64,000 nucleotides of DNA from Symsagittifera roscoffensis (Eukaryota; Xenacoelomorpha; Acoela; Convolutidae). Shown piece after piece: positions 20,475 to 29,898 of the stretch (positions are counted from its first letter, which is position 1; the number at the start of each line of letters is the position of its first letter). The notes under the pieces were generated by a model. It searched no databases and was not told where the DNA came from. It saw only the letters and a program-made list of their open reading frames with translations. The stretch covers positions 60,939,548-61,003,547 of the forward strand of contig NC_087064.1 of assembly GCF_963678635.1 (NCBI RefSeq). Reading direction: 5' to 3'. Made by a program: the position numbers and the translations under genes.

Positions 20475-21239
20475 AGCCAGCAAAAATGTATTGACTAGAA
20501 AACTCCAAGGATTATTTTACTGGACTATGAAGAACAAATGAAATGACTTCGGTACTATGATATTTTTTGACCTAATAACTAAAAACAAATCGTGAATGTT
20601 CTTTCGGATCTTTTTTGCTATACTGTGCCGAACTTGTTTGTTATCCTAATATTTATCCAGTATATTACAGTATTCAGTGCATATTTGAGGTGATGCACAA
20701 ACCAATCAATTTCCGGAGTCAACTAAAACATTTCGGTGAGTTTTATTGATTTATTGATTAATTACAGTTTGTTCGGTTGGTTATAGAGCTCTGAATGGGT
20801 AGCTGCACTCATTTATTTTTCCATTTATTTTGGTATCTATGAGCTCAAATTTAGAAAGATACTTCACTTGTGAGTCATTTTGATGAGCTAATTAGACTTC
20901 AAAATTGCTCTATGTAGAATTATGCCAAAGATGATGTAAATAAGCGTTCTAAGGTTTCATCAAACTCGATCGGATAAAAAAGGTGATATAAATGAAGGCG
21001 CCTTTTGAGACTGGAAAAGCTATATTTTTGGCCAAATTACGGTCTAGTCAAACTTTTCTTTCTGATGGGGAAATTAGCGTTTTCCAAGATAAAGCTACTA
21101 AAATTTCAATTCGTTTTGTTTGCTGAAGTGTTTGCCAAATTTTGCAGGCAGGTGAAAAAATCTTTGCATTGATGAAACCAAATTTGGCCAATAAATAATT
21201 ATTGATTTTTAGTATCATATTTGTTTCTTTTTTGGAAAA
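20475..21239. other. Spacer between array 2 and element G2
   Basis: AT-rich, no open frame of note. If the large repeat is tandem, this stretch together with 24991-25489 would correspond to sequence hidden in the gap at 16360-16559. Confidence 0.3.
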
Positions 21240-21506
21240 TTGCATATTTATTGGTGCGGACTGCTAGCTTGCGAATCGGCAACGAAAAAAGCGGTAAAGT
21301 AGTTAAGAGCCTGTTCATTTAAAAAAATCTGCGCGTCAAAAATGAAAAAACATTTATTTTCGTCTGACCGTTCGTTCGGCCATCGTTCGAGAGAAGGTCT
21401 CTCAAGGTCGACCAACCAGCCGAATGCATGGTTATAACATAAATCGCGTAGCATAAATAACATGTATATATAATTATCTAGATTTGTCGATCCATGCCGG
21501 ATCGCA
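21240..21506 (-). repeat. Candidate 3' LTR of G2 (solo end)
   Basis: After the last coding frame the minus strand reads CGAGGGGGAA (polypurine tract, 21507-21516), then TGCGATCCGGCATGG, a plausible LTR start. Inside are TATATATA-like sequence and AATAAA (about 21353-21358), a possible polyadenylation signal. No second copy exists in the window, so the far boundary is a guess. Confidence 0.5.
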
Positions 21507-21626
21507 TTCCCCCTCGACAAAGTTTTTTTTTAATTGACTATAAATATAAATTAAGTACTAGGGTCCCCGTGAGACCTTTCCAGTTTTTTGAGTTTTTAGT
21601 TCCCGTAGGACTTTGAGTTTTTTCCT

Positions 21627-22013
21627 TCAATTATTTCCGACTTTTGGTATTTCCTCTTCTAGGTTGTTATGTTCATCGTCTTCTTGCATTTCTGTGTCCG
21701 CCATTTTCTGTGTGCCGATGTTCTTGACAAATAGAACGTCGTTGTTGTTGTCTACGTTTTCGTCCTCCGTTGGGGACGTCAGGTCCACCACTTCTGATTG
21801 TTTGGCCCTGTGCTTTGGGCTGATTGCCACAATAAACTTGACACAAGCTTGATACTGTGGGGTCTTTTCCTTGAAGCCCATCTCTTGTATTAGTGACTTC
21901 AAACTTGGATACTCAGATTTTGGCTTATCAGGCAGCGAATCTATTTCAAAACGAAATTCTTTTTGTCCCTCGTTGTTTTCGTTATCCTTTTCGTTTATCG
22001 TATTTATTGGCAC
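21627..22013 (-). pseudogene. G2 pol C-terminal tail, acidic part
   Basis: A 128-codon frame rich in Glu, Asp and Asn. It includes SLKSLIQEMGFKEKTPQYQA and SEVVDLTSPTEDENVDNNND. The hydrophobic core flanked by acidic residues (VVDLTS) looks like a SUMO-interaction-type motif, though chance is possible. It overlaps the preceding basic frame (22004-22447) by a few codons, so the two were probably one frame before a shift. No enzyme domain is present. Known gypsy-type integrases often carry charged, poorly conserved C-terminal extensions, which this would fit. Confidence 0.5.
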
Positions 22014-22701
22014 GGCATTTCCAAATGGTTTGGTGGGCGCCGACTGGCGGTTTCTTGTCGATTTTCTTTGGGGTGCCAGTGCTGTGGGTGGTGTGCATTT
22101 TTTTGGTTCTGTCTTTTTGGAGATGGGGCTACATCTTCTGAAGATGTTGTTGATCGGCTATCGTCTGAGTGGCTCGATTCTGTTTTTCTTGGTTTGGTGT
22201 TTGCTGTCTTTTTCTCCAATACATCGTCTGTCCGTAAACTCATCCCTATTGTTGTTTGGAGTTTCTGTGCTGGGCGTCCCCCTGTTCTTTTTCCCGTTGC
22301 TTTTGCCTTTCTCTTTGTTGGGCTGCTTGTCTGTGTTGCCAGTTTTTGTTTTTTCGTTTGCTTCACCGGCAGGCCCGTGTTCTCGTCCTCCGTGAACATT
22401 GCATGTTGTGGCGCGTTGGGACTCCCTATGTCTAAAAACGTAGGCATGGTCCATATCTCCCTGCGGGTTTATACGCGACATAATCACTTAGTTGGGATGA
22501 TCTACATGGCCCGTAAATTAGAGGATTAGGTACAAATGCTGCTCCGCTGTTCTTTATTATTCTTGGTTGTTTGCCGAATGTTTGTACCCATGCGGTGTGT
22601 GGAGTGTATGTTAGAATTTTTCCGTCAATCGCTTTATATCTTTGTTCAAAAGTTTTTGGATTTTTGTCTTTCGTTGCTATTCTAATAGTCTTTCTCGCCA
22701 C
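22004..22701 (-). pseudogene. G2 pol C-terminal tail, basic part
   Basis: Two overlapping minus-strand frames. The first (22432-22701) has TIRIATKDKNPKTFEQRYKA and ILTYTPHTAWVQTFGKQPRI. The second (22004-22447) is Lys/Arg/Ser/Pro-rich, with VKQTKKQKLATQTSSPTKRK, looking disordered and nucleic-acid-binding. A shift joins them. They sit between the integrase remnant and the acidic tail. A plus-strand frame of up to 188 codons over the same DNA is a shadow: its composition follows the biased minus-strand codons. Confidence 0.5.
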
Positions 22702-22871
22702 CTGCTCTATGCGTTTTTAGTGTGTGCGTCTATTGTTCTCTGTACCCCTTTATATCTTACGTTAAGCTGATCCTTGGCTAGTTCTATAACTTTAGGGCCT
22801 GCACTTGTTTTTTGTTGTGGTGTAGAATTTGATTTTTGTAGTTTCTTTGGCATTTTTGGGCTCGTTTTTCC

Positions 22872-23260
22872 TTTTTATTTGATTGAGACCTCGTCCTCCG
22901 ACCATGTTTGTAGATCATGCATGATCTCTGCGGGCAATGGCAGCTTTGTGAGGTTCTTTCTATCTAAACATGCATGTTTGGCGTTTTCCCAACTAGGGTT
23001 ATTTGGTGAACTAATTGTTGCAACATTTGACAGAAGGGTGTTCGGTTTTCGGCCCATGCTTGCCTCGAACGGGGAAATTTTTGTGACGCCGTGCGGTGTG
23101 ATTTGTAATTTTCTTATAATTTCTGCTACATCGGAAGCTAGCCCTTCTCGCCTCTTGTATCTTGGCCATATCCACGTTTTGTGAGTTTTGTATGGCCGTG
23201 CTTGGATTCACCTTTTTCCCTTTTGCGGGTAGCCTTTTGTGCAATCGTGGATCTGATAGA
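22872..23260 (-). pseudogene. G2 integrase remnant
   Basis: The minus strand reads ITPHGVTKISPFEASMGRKP, which matches the end of the retroviral-type integrase core (a PH..T..SPFE...GR.P pattern). It continues into NTLLSNVATISSPN. The zinc-binding N-terminus and the catalytic D,D(35)E residues cannot be located between here and the RNase H frame; only about 200 bp separates them, so most of the core has been deleted. Confidence 0.65.
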
Positions 23261-23466
23261 CTTTCCTACCTGTCTGATGATCCCGGCAATTGTGTGGTTG
23301 ACTCAGTAGTCCGTCCTCTCGAATCCGTGTTCTTTAATTCCGTCGGTATGAAGCGTCCTTTGCATCCTCGCGTTTCTGCTCTTCGGCTCATTGTGTGTTG
23401 TTGAATGAAATTGACAATTTTATGGTCTGATTGTGTTTTTGAATTTGCTGGATGAGAGAGAGCTGA

Positions 23467-24003
23467 CTATTTACTAGCAAATTTTGAGTGAAAGTGAATA
23501 TGATTGTGAGTTTGCATCTGACCGCGTGAAGAATGTTTGGAATGTTTAGTCGTTAATTGAGTGTTTAGGTTAGAATCTAGCAACCCTTTGTTTTTCGCGC
23601 GTTTTTTGATCAGCTCAAACGGTGCTTTGTTTTGATTGGCCAGATTGTTTAGAATGACGTTGTCAATCAATTCGAGGTTATTTATGAATGCATTAATTGA
23701 TGCTACAACAAATTCCTCATCATACTCGCTGGTGGGTATTGTCAATCCAACTGGATTACGGGACAAATAGTCTATTAGTCCCATTTTGTTCCCCGCGAGA
23801 TGTTTGATTTCAAAATGAAATGGTATTAGTTGGTCAATCGACCGCATGAGCCGGCTTTGACTTGTTTTTGATCTTTCATTTGCGTTTAAAGCGCTGATTA
23901 AAGCTTGATGATATGTAATTACGGTGAAATGTTTTCCATAAAGACAGTATTTAAAATGTTCAATTGCTCGAACTACCCCTAATAGTTCTAGTTCGTTTAC
24001 CAA
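23467..24003 (-). pseudogene. G2 RNase H and downstream segment
   Basis: The frame of 178 codons opens with VNELELLGVVRAIEHFKYCL and continues to YGKHFTVITYHQALISAL. This is the RNase H core in which the usual Asp of the T-D-H block is replaced by Tyr. MRSIDQLIPFHFEIKHLAGN and LIDYLSRNP follow, the classic end of Ty3/gypsy RNase H. After it comes a linker (SEYDEEFVVASINAF) shared with G1. A frameshift near 24000 separates it from the RT frame. Confidence 0.8.
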
Positions 24004-24634
24004 ATATTTTCCCTCGAGGGAGTTCAGGAAACGTGATGCATAAGCTACAGCTATCCAACCTTCCGGTGAAAAAATTGTTCTGATACTGACCTAAACTTGT
24101 GTTAGATGCGTCGCAGACTATGCGAGTGTCCAATTGTTGGTCAAAATTTATATTTTGTGTTGTTTCAGCTACTAATTTTAATATATTTTTAAAAGCTGTG
24201 TTGTGTTCTGTTGACCTGTCAATTTGTTTTCTCTTTTCTGTGTTTTTTAGTAATCGGCAAAGAGCGGCGGCTGTTTGTGCTAACTTTGGTATATATCGCG
24301 TGAGGTGATGCATTGACCCCATAAAACTTTTTAATTGTTTAAATATTTTTGGTGCTGAGAGTTTTTCTCTTGCCTCGGTTTTCCTTAGGAGAGGTGTTGT
24401 TCCTTCGCTAGTGATGTTAAACCCTAACCACTCAATTTGCTTACAAGCGAACTTAAATTTCTCAAGTGGTATTGCAAGGTTTTCTTCGTCTAGTCTTCCC
24501 AAAACGGCTTTTAGCGTCTGTTGATGCAACTCTGTGGACCGTATCGTGACTATCAGTATGTCATCTAAATGTGCGTACGTGTTCGTGCAGTTTGTTAACG
24601 TTAACTCAATTGCTTTTTGGAATTCGGCTGGCAT
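23960..24634 (-). pseudogene. G2 reverse transcriptase (palm, thumb, start of RNase H)
   Basis: A 224-codon frame. MPAEFQKAIELTLTNC precedes TYAHLDDILIVT at about residues 19-30, where the LDD catalytic motif is intact. Next come the primer-grip and thumb blocks (FKFACKQIEWLGFNITSEGT, LKSFMGSMHHLTRYIPKLAQ) and the first RNase H block RIVCDASNTSLG. After that the frame drifts into a shifted reading. Upstream, in the same frame across a stop, are NFSLIGGNATETYQFQTGFY and further RT fingers. The family is Ty3/gypsy. Confidence 0.85.
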
Positions 24635-24693
24635 ATCCGTAAGGCCGTAAAACCCTGTCTGGAATTGGTAGGTTTCCGTGGCGTTGCCACCGA

Positions 24694-24990
24694 TTAGACT
24701 GAAGTTGCATTAATTGCGTGTTGACTTATCCAACGGGATTTGAGAGTGTGTGTAACGAAGATCAAGTTTCGAAGACAACGTCTGTGTTGTTTCGTCTGAC
24801 TAATCAACTTGTGCAATGTTTTCCAGCAGTAAATTGATGTTGGGCATTTGATATTTGTTTTTGTGGATAAATTTATTGATTTTTTAAAGTTCAACGCGAG
24901 CTTGACTGTCTGATCCTTTTCTACTGTTATGCCAATTGGACTGATAAATTTTCGTTTAATAAATCTTTGTTTTTGCTTTCAAGATTTTTG
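24694..24990 (-). pseudogene. G2 reverse transcriptase fingers, 5' end of the truncated element
   Basis: The minus strand encodes KFISPIGITVEKDQTVKLAL, then a shifted frame with KSINLSTKTNIKCPTSIYCW, equivalent to the RT fingers region. Similarity ends near 24985 without protease or gag upstream. The 5' truncation is seen directly; whether it arose by deletion or incomplete insertion is unknown. Confidence 0.7.
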
Positions 24991-25489
24991 GAAGATTTTT
25001 TTACCAATCTGCAAGGTTCTTGACACAATCGTGCCAAGTTTCCAAAGTTTTTAAAGATCGCAAAAATTGTTAGGCCTGGTTCAAAAAACAAAAAGTTCTT
25101 CGTATGTTTAGACTCGCTTAATTAGATACTAAAATTGCAATCCGCCTGCTTCTAAAAACAGCCAAATAATCAAAAAAAAATGTTCGTCCTTTCAAGCACT
25201 AATTTTAATTTTTCAATGTATTTGACCTTGTAATTTTCGAGGCACGTTGAATCACGCCGACAAATTGATATTAAGACTTTCAGACAGGGTAATCGATTTT
25301 TTGAAATTGAAATAAAAGTCAACTAACACAAATTTTTTACTTAAAGTCTAGCTTCGTCAACATGCTCTACTATAGTGAATTCAAAAAAAAAATGTATCGG
25401 GAGAGAAGTTGTGTAAAAGTGAATTTTTTCTTAAAATAGGAAACAAACTTTTTTTACTGTTTTGATTTTTAAAGGTCTCTAAAGGGACC
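24991..25489. other. Spacer before repeat body copy 2
   Basis: AT-rich and without open frames. It precedes the first base shared with copy 1 (25490), where copy 1 comes out of the assembly gap, so part of it may belong to the repeat unit. Confidence 0.3.
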
Positions 25490-27052
25490 TGAACCAAGGC
25501 TGGAATCTTTTGTAGTAAAAATGAGGTCTTTGTGCAACAATTTAGTTAACTATGATTAAATTTAAAAAAAGTTATGATGATACACTTCAAAACTTTGCGT
25601 AGAAGTTTTTGGGAATACAGAATTTAGTGGCAGTAATTTTGAATATTTTTCAATGCTCAAACAGATGCGGTAAACTAGAACAAATTGGAAAGTTTTACTT
25701 TTTGCAGAACAACCGAAACTATCTGAGAGGGCATTATGTGTTCGTGCTTTTAGAAAAAAACGGTTAGTTATATGAGAATATTTGGTTCTCTAAAGGGTTT
25801 AACTGGACTTGCAAGAAAAGAACTGTCTAAGTAGACAACTTAAGAAGTGTTGGAGAGTAGGCAAAATATGATGGCTTGTTAGTTAGCTTTTAACAAAAAT
25901 TTTCGCCGAGAACAATAACCAGGCAGTTGATTGTGTTTCCGAGCTGACTTTTCGAGACCGGTTTTTCTGTTCAGACGGTTTCTTGCTCAAAAAAAATCGT
26001 AAGTCTAAAATTTTGGCAATAGGGAATCATAAAAAAGGGGGTTTTTCACATCATTTAGTGGAGTTTTTCTCTATTTTTCGATTTTTATTTTTTTCCTTCA
26101 ATCCCAGCCAGATCATCCTTGGTCCCGAACCGAGCATTAACACGTGAGAGCTGATTGGCCGGTCGCATAAGATCTGCGGTGCTCGCCGTTGCGGTTGCGG
26201 AAGATGGAATTCCGATTTAATGCGTGCTCAATGGTAATGGGCTTCTTGGACTTCGCTCATAACTGTTTAGACTAAGTCACCTGTCTTAAGTATGACGTCT
26301 GAGCCTGAATGTCATTTTTTTTATTTGGGGTTGGGAAAATCCAACCAACCATGTTAAAAGAACTTCGTGCCTAACGTTTTTGATGATGGATTCGAAGGAC
26401 TCAAAAGAAGTTGAAATAACGCCAGTTCATTGTTAGCCCAAATAAATGATTCGTGTATTTTTTATCAAAAACTAACGGATTAGCGCGGACAGATGTAATG
26501 GCCTTGCATTGAGTGACTGCTCAACGAGACAAAAAATGTCGCCAATACTTCTTTTGTCAATTTCCTATTGTCAAAAAAAGTAAAGAAACTCGTGAAGGGC
26601 TTGTTGAGACGTATTCTTGAGCCGCCATGGTGTGGGGCCGCAGTCGCGTTGAACTACCGACAAAGTTAGCCCCTTTGTCTGGCTAAACAACTGAAGGCCT
26701 ACCCTGTCTGGCGACAAATCGTTTGATTCCCATGATGCAACAAACTGTGCCCGTGGAAGGAATTAGTAGTCGTACCATGCATGAAGTAGTCGTAGTAGTC
26801 GTACCATGCATGAAAAAGACCCAATATTTTCAAGTGCGTCTACAGACGCAATTTAATCAAGTCTTGCAACCAACGCAACGCTTAGTAAATGGTGGTTGAG
26901 GAAAATCGCATCATTGGAGTAACAGTATCTGCTTTCCGCAAAAAGTTTCTGTTGTCTTTCATAGCACGCAAAGGCTCAAAATTACATTATTGTTTTTTAT
27001 ATTAAGCCCTTCAAAAAAATTAGTTTGAGCTGTTGGCGCTTACGCAAATCAA

Positions 27053-27454
27053 CTACAAGCAACTGAAATACCCGTTGGTATTCTTTTGAATCGGTCGGAA
27101 GCTTGATATTGTAGGCATTCTCTTGGAGAAGGCGGATGCAACCAATTGCTCTGATAAACCAGTAGCGCATTGAAAAGGTGAGTATTTTGCGATGCGAATA
27201 GACTCGTTCACTAACGTGCCATTCATCAAAAACCAGAGCTCAGAACTCTGAAAGCAGAAAACTAAAACTGTAAGAACAAAAATTTCCCATTGCAATAACC
27301 AGCTCGGGCGGATTCGGAGTTTTAGATCAAACTTTGCAAACAACTTTTTTGAAATGAGGTATAAAAGCAGTGTCAACCAAGGAATTTTTTTTCGAAGCGA
27401 TATAAAGTTTTTCCTAGCATAATTCCAGAAATGTGTTTGCAGCCTCCAAAACAT
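27053..27454 (-). CDS. Unknown 133-aa ORF, second copy
   Basis: The same length, start and stop as the ORF at 18131-18532, with five residue changes. The two hydrophobic stretches, including WLLQWEIFVLTVLVFCF, are unchanged. No family is recognised. Survival of the frame in both copies is suggestive but, with only nine differences between copies, not decisive. Confidence 0.35.
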   Translation of the reverse strand: MFWRLQTHFWNYARKNFISLRKKIPWLTLLLYLISKKLFAKFDLKLRIRPSWLLQWEIFVLTVLVFCFQSSELWFLMNGTLVNESIRIAKYSPFQCATGLSEQLVASAFSKRMPTISSFRPIQKNTNGYFSCL

Positions 27455-27673
27455 TTCAGCGGAAAACTTTTAACGATTTAGTTTCGAAGATGACTCTTTT
27501 TTTGTTGATTCTCTTCAATCCAATGCTCGAAGTTCGAGAATTGAAAAGTAACAATATATTCTTGATTGGCATCATAAAGAGGATCGTTTCCAAATCGTCT
27601 GAATTATGTTTAAATGGCCATTCCGCGGACCTCAGGACAGATGATCATTATCACAATATTGGATTTGAGAGCA

Positions 27674-27988
27674 TCAGCGGATCTCCCAGAGCCAGAGCGT
27701 TTGTGTCCGCGAGGTTTCCTCCTTTAATCTGGAGGCATAAAGGTTTTGTAACTTGAAACTGTTGTTGCAACCTGATTTTCTCAACTCTATTGGTGACAAA
27801 ATTGGTTGCACATCTGTTGAACTGGAGCCTTGCAAAACAGTTGCAATATCTGTCCACTTACATGTTTGCGACGCCAGAAACATCATTGCTATACAGAATC
27901 GATCTTGTGACGGGTTGCGAGTTTTTCTGCCTGCAGCTAGAGCTTCAGGTTTTGAAAACTTTTTCGAACGTTCTTTGATTCTGTGCAA
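27674..27988 (-). CDS. Unknown ORF in repeat body copy 2, possible exon
   Basis: The counterpart of 18729-19055. It has four extra codons (VQPILSPIELR in place of MSSIELR) and ends in a different frame after a 1-bp deletion. A poly-A difference shifts the frame upstream as well (28003 region), where a minus-strand frame with KMPIRRTFVLFAQVIELSYK continues outward. This fits either exons separated by a short intron or decay. Confidence 0.3.
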   Translation of the reverse strand: MHRIKERSKKFSKPEALAAGRKTRNPSQDRFCIAMMFLASQTCKWTDIATVLQGSSSTDVQPILSPIELRKSGCNNSFKLQNLYASRLKEETSRTQTLWLWEIR

Positions 27989-29281
27989 AAAAAAAAAATT
28001 CAGAACACTTCCTGTGATCAGTGTCCAAACATTTGTAGCTCAGCTCGATCACCTGGGCAAACAAAACAAAAGTGCGACGGATTGGCATCTTCCTCATTGT
28101 GGGGAAACTTGATTGCCAGTTAAAGATTTCTTCCTTAAAAATCATCATCAAAAGCTTTGTCCCATGTTGCCCATCTAGTCGCTAATTATCTTTAAAGAGT
28201 TTGGACAAGTAGGGTGCGACTCAAAAACCCGAGAAAAGAATTGAGCGTGGTGCAATGAAATATTGAGGTATTATTTTCACAACTCGACTAAAAACGAAAG
28301 TAGTTCTTGAACAAAAGAATTGTGTCGAATTATTGGCGCAATTCAAAATTTTTTCAACTGCCCAGGTTGACCAAAACTTCTTATCAAACATTTTCCATAT
28401 ATGAGAAACTTCTTGTCATACGATTCCATACGTACAGCAAATTGTATGAAATCTCTATGATAAGCATTTTTCCATTTTTGAAAATTGTATGATAGGTGTT
28501 TTTCCATAAACTAAAAAATAGATTTTTTGTTTCTAAATTTATTTTCTGAAAATTTTTTGGTTGTGTTTGTAACCGAACACAAGTGACAAAGACTCAAAGC
28601 ACCAAAAGTTGAACGGTTTTGCATTTACTAATTTTCTAATTTTCACAAATGATATAACAAAAGTAACAATTTTGCAAAATTTTTCAACGATGATTAATTT
28701 AAAATTTTGAAGTGTTAAATTATCAGACATTGATCAAGGCATACATAAACTCGCCATACAAAAGAAATTTTTAGCCTTTTGGAAAAAAAATTTAAGTGAA
28801 AAGGAAAAAAGCCAACATTATCGTATCCTTGCAAAAAAAAAGTTTTAGGAAAATGTTTGTTTGCGTATCAAATTCGATTTTCGGTTGAAAAAAAAAACAA
28901 AACAATTTTTGGGGCAAATTTTCAAAATTACTTGGAGGAATTTTTGTGTCGCCATCAAAAAAATACCAGTCATACATTTTCCATATATGGGAATTGTACG
29001 ATAACCATATTTTTTTCCAAAAACTAAAACCTCGGAATCAAACAGCCGCAGAAATTTGTTAAAATCTTTTTTCAAACATTTTTCGTAATCGCATGAACAT
29101 TGTATGACAAGCATTTTTCCACACACTTGATGTATGGAATTGTATGATAAACATTTTTGGTGTATGGAGGTCAACTCGGGTGAGTGGCAAGATTATGTTT
29201 TCGGTGTTTTCAAATCAATCACAATAATTTTTAAATTGCATGCAATTTGTTAGATTTATAAATTACTAAACTTAACAAACC

Positions 29282-29479
29282 AACGAGGCCAAACTGTGCA
29301 CTGGATAGGCGCTCAATTTTTTGTCTGCATGTTCCTGGATTCCAGAGACAAATCTTATAACTTGTTAAAATTTTGTCGCAACGATCAAAGAAAATGAGAG
29401 AACAGAAGAAGAACAAAGGAGCGTGTCCTTGTTGCGGAAACCGCCTACAATTCACAAAATACAGTTTGGCCTCGTAATG
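29282..29479 (-). mobile_element. TIR element (family B), copy 1
   Basis: A ~198-bp non-coding element with imperfect terminal inverted repeats around GGCCAAACTGTG. The right end has CAGTTTGGCCTCGTAATG; the left end is worn (AACGAGGCCAAACTGTGC). A near copy lies at 33347-33549 in the opposite orientation. A 75-codon frame inside is shared by the other copy only because the DNA is shared. Confidence 0.75.
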
Positions 29480-29631
29480 TAAGCATCAAAATTACATAAA
29501 TCTGGAGCCAATTCCAGTTTTTATTGATTAGTTAGCCGTCGTTATGCACAATTTTGAATTTAGTAATGCAAACTGCAGTGTTAGTGTCAATTTTTCTGTT
29601 TCAAGGATTTTGACAGGCGGCTTGGGTTCAG

Positions 29632-29898
29632 ATGTGTTCAAGTTCTAAGCTTTGGTTAAACCGTCATTTGCAAAGGAACGAAGTGGATTTGTTCGTTCTG
29701 CACCATGAACAAAAACTTAGTTGTAGGCTCTGTAATTTTTTTTGGCATTCATTGCCTCCTTCGGATCTTTGCGAAAACTGTGATCACCCTGAAAAATCAA
29801 AAGCTAGGTCTGTTTTCCATTGCGATCGTAGCATGTTGAGTCGTTTTTTTCCCCTGCAATCTTTGCTTTTCAACGAAGCCTGTTTGCTTTTGCACTGA
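29632..29898 (+). CDS. Possible exon with a CxxC...CxxC motif
   Basis: The frame starts with ATG directly after TTGGGTTCAG. It contains KLSCRLCNFFWHSLPPSDLC followed by ENCDHP: two CxxC pairs 13 residues apart with a His between them, which could bind one zinc ion. Composition is more varied than in the surrounding low-complexity frames, and codons are not dominated by A/T runs. No gene context, promoter or further exon is recognised. It may be an exon of an unknown gene, a retroelement fragment, or chance. The weak minus-strand alternative frames are interrupted. Confidence 0.25.
   Translation: MCSSSKLWLNRHLQRNEVDLFVLHHEQKLSCRLCNFFWHSLPPSDLCENCDHPEKSKARSVFHCDRSMLSRFFPLQSLLFNEACLLLH

Larger units (their letters stand above)
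21240..24990 (-). mobile_element. 5'-truncated Ty3/gypsy-type retrotransposon (element G2)
   Basis: On the minus strand, RT, RNase H, an integrase remnant and a long charged pol tail run in order, then a purine tract and a candidate 3' LTR. Gag, protease and the 5' LTR are absent: coding similarity starts abruptly inside the RT fingers near 24985. G2 belongs to the same family as G1, as shown by matching RT and post-RNase H segments, but is much less decayed. Several frameshifts and stops still make it non-autonomous. It lies between the 28-bp array and copy 2 of the large repeat. Confidence 0.85.
25490..29046. repeat. Large repeat body, copy 2 (~3.56 kb)
   Basis: The direct counterpart of 16560-20188. 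Divergence occurs mainly as substitutions, homopolymer changes and a few deletions (for example, about 30 bp near 28828 relative to copy 1). At 29047 the match ends: copy 1 enters the 28-bp array, while copy 2 continues into sequence with more GTATGA-AAGCATTTTTCC words. It keeps the 133-codon frame intact. Confidence 0.85.

Noticed and set aside
21871-22529. Plus-strand frames of 82-188 codons
   Set aside because: They are antisense to the biased Lys/Glu/Arg-rich pol tail of G2 and have Phe/Ser/Leu/Val-rich shadow composition.
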